64,000 nucleotides of DNA, taken from Amycolatopsis sp. DSM 110486 (lineage in GTDB: Bacteria > Actinomycetota > Actinomycetes > Mycobacteriales > Pseudonocardiaceae). Location: the NCBI RefSeq assembly GCF_019468465.1, contig NZ_CP080519.1, forward strand, positions 5,945,001-6,009,000, given 5' to 3'. Shown one piece after another: positions 62,595 through 64,000 of this stretch (positions are counted from its first letter, which is position 1; the number at the start of each line of letters is the position of its first letter). Both the position numbers and the translations under genes were made by a program. A model generated the notes under the pieces. The model searched no databases. It saw nothing but the letters and a program-made list of their open reading frames with translations, and was not told the origin of the DNA.

Positions 62595-64000
62595 CCACCC
62601 CGGTTAACGCTTCACAGGCGAAAACCCCGGCGTGGGAAGCCCGTGCGGACCTCGTTGTCGTGGGCAGCGGGGTGGCCGGGCTGACGGCCGCGCTGCGGGC
62701 GCAGGAGCTCGGCCTGCACGTGCTCGTGGTGACCAAGGCCGCGGTGTCCGACGGCAACACGCGCTGGGCCCAGGGCGGCGTCGCGGTGGTGTTGGAAGGC
62801 GAGCACGACCGCGACGACTCGGTCGCGAAGCACGCCGAAGACACCTTCACCGCGGGCGCCGGCCTGTGCGACGAGGACGCGGCACGATCGATCCTCGACG
62901 GCGGCCCGGCGGCCGTGGAGTGGCTGCGGGCCAGCGGCGCTCAGTTCGACGCCGGTGCCGAAGGCTTGGCGCGCGCTCGCGAGGGCGGCCACAGCGCGTT
63001 CCGCGTGATCCACGCGGGCGGCGACGCCACAGGCGCCGAGGTGGAGCGCACGTTGGTGGCGCAGGCCGGCGACCGGCGCGTGCCGGTGCTGCAGCACCAC
63101 ATCGCGGTCGACGCGTTGCTCACGCCCGTGGGTGAGGTGGCGGGCGTGACCGTGCTGGACCGCGACGGCGTGCCCGGCGTGGTGCGGGCCTCGGCCGTGC
63201 TGCTGGCCAGCGGCGGGTTCGGCCAGCTCTACCAGGCGACGTCCAACCCGGAGATCGCGACCGGCGACGGTCTCGCCCTTGCCTTGCGGGCGGGCGCGAC
63301 CGTGGCCGACGTCGAGTTCGTGCAGTTCCACCCCACGGTGCTCTACACGCCGGGGGCTCGTGGCCGGTGCCCGCTCGTCACCGAGGCCGTTCGCGGTGAG
63401 GGAGCCACGCTCGTCGACGGCGCCGGCCAGTCGGTGATGGCCGGCGTGCACCCGCTGGGCGACCTGGCGCCGCGCGACGTCGTGTCGGCCGCGATCACCC
63501 GGCGGATGGGGCTGGCGCCGGGCGGGGTCGACGACCACGTTTTCCTCGACGCCACCGGCATTTCCGGCTTCGCGAAGCGGTTCCCGACCGTGCACGCGGC
63601 CTGCGCGGTGCTGGGCCTCGACCCGGCCGTGGACGCGATCCCGGTGACACCCGCGGCGCACTTCGCGTGCGGCGGAGTGGTGACCACTGTGGACGGACGG
63701 TCGAGCGTCACCGGGCTGTACGCGGCGGGCGAGGTGGCCCGCACCGGGCTGCACGGAGCCAACCGGCTGGCGTCCAACAGCCTGCTCGAAGGCCTCGTGG
63801 TGGGGCACCGCGTGGCGCAGGCCGTGGCCGCCGACCTCGCGGCCGGGCTGCTGCCGGACCCGTCGCGTGGGCGCTTGCCCTCGCGGACGTCGGCGCCGGC
63901 GGCCGAGCGCGACGCTTTGCAGCGCGTGATGAGCCGCTACGCCGCGATCGGCCGCGACGCCGATGGCCTGGCGGCGGCGGGTTCCGTGCTGGACCTGTCC
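62591..64000 (+). CDS. nadB: L-aspartate oxidase, cut by the window end
   Basis: Oxidises aspartate to iminoaspartate for NadA. At least 470 residues are present; the stop lies beyond 64000. FAD-binding '[13 protein letters not shown]' is near residue 24, followed by '[11 protein letters not shown]', '[12 protein letters not shown]', '[10 protein letters not shown]', catalytic Arg in '[10 protein letters not shown]' and '[17 protein letters not shown]'. ATG 62591 overlaps the nadA stop. A sequence resembling the NrtR operator lies within its first codons. NadC probably follows outside the window, as is common in actinobacteria. Confidence 0.96.
   Translation, partial: MTTPVNASQAKTPAWEARADLVVVGSGVAGLTAALRAQELGLHVLVVTKAAVSDGNTRWAQGGVAVVLEGEHDRDDSVAKHAEDTFTAGAGLCDEDAARSILDGGPAAVEWLRASGAQFDAGAEGLARAREGGHSAFRVIHAGGDATGAEVERTLVAQAGDRRVPVLQHHIAVDALLTPVGEVAGVTVLDRDGVPGVVRASAVLLASGGFGQLYQATSNPEIATGDGLALALRAGATVADVEFVQFHPTVLYTPGARGRCPLVTEAVRGEGATLVDGAGQSVMAGVHPLGDLAPRDVVSAAITRRMGLAPGGVDDHVFLDATGISGFAKRFPTVHAACAVLGLDPAVDAIPVTPAAHFACGGVVTTVDGRSSVTGLYAAGEVARTGLHGANRLASNSLLEGLVVGHRVAQAVAADLAAGLLPDPSRGRLPSRTSAPAAERDALQRVMSRYAAIGRDADGLAAAGSVLDLS
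62602..62626. promoter_or_regulatory. Second NrtR-like box at the start of nadB
   Basis: GGTTAACG (62602-62609), a 9-nt spacer and CGAAAACC (62619-62626) repeat the geometry of the 61534-61558 operator; the right half is identical and the left differs at two of eight positions. It lies within codons 4-12 of nadB. Confidence 0.55.

Overview
The window is a 64-kb piece of a very GC-rich actinobacterial chromosome. Codon use is strongly GC3-biased, GTG starts are frequent, and several genes have no ribosome binding site but a TANNNT box about 6-8 nt before the start codon (leaderless type). Gene content points to the Mycobacteriales/Pseudonocardiales group: a qcrCAB-ctaE supercomplex, ctaC/ctaF, a mycobacterial-type adenosine kinase, PimB-type mannosyltransferase, DUF3043, DUF2567, and a biotin synthase auxiliary protein. 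A Pseudonocardiaceae such as Amycolatopsis is my best guess; that is an inference from gene order and was not tested.

Layout. 1-3122: 3' part of a 23S rRNA, the 5S rRNA and a terminator. 3234-8450: VOC protein/MarR pair with two matching palindromes, an L,D-transpeptidase lipoprotein, a patatin, a DedA protein and lipA. 8452-17569: an SDR, a TetR pair, an F420-type oxidoreductase, then lipB, PAP2, TIGR01777, sucB and lpd. Lipoate synthesis and attachment genes thus sit beside a lipoyl-bearing E2 and its E3. 17761-30400: pepA, membrane proteins, ilvE, cobT, DHFR-like, IspD-like, AKR, DUF3043, erpA and adoK. 30401-42313: asnB, then aerobic respiration genes (ctaC, ctaF, ctaE, qcrC, qcrA, qcrB), interrupted by EamA, AraC, trpD and a degenerate receiver protein. 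42425-49883: RAM-domain protein, DEDDh-UvrC fusion nuclease, NYN-domain protein, an acidic pentad-repeat protein, an NlpC/P60 hydrolase with a long leader, PimB and a kinase-like protein.

49979-59406 is the most unusual part: a P450, bioA, two tandem SulP-carbonic anhydrase fusions, bioD, bioB and a bsaP-like gene. Two predicted bicarbonate transporters with fused carbonic anhydrase lie inside a biotin cluster, where bioF might be expected. BioD consumes CO2 and biotin enzymes consume bicarbonate, so a metabolic link is plausible. 59463-64000: DUF2567, a LON-domain protein, and an NrtR-type Nudix regulator divergent from nadA-nadB. A clear palindrome overlaps both promoters there, and a second box of the same geometry lies at the nadB start.

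From memory, gene order from sucB/TIGR01777/lipB/lipA to pimB resembles M. tuberculosis Rv2188c-Rv2218, and bioB to nadB resembles Rv1589-Rv1595. This chromosome appears to bring the two blocks together. No tRNA, CRISPR array, insertion sequence, prophage or replication origin was seen.
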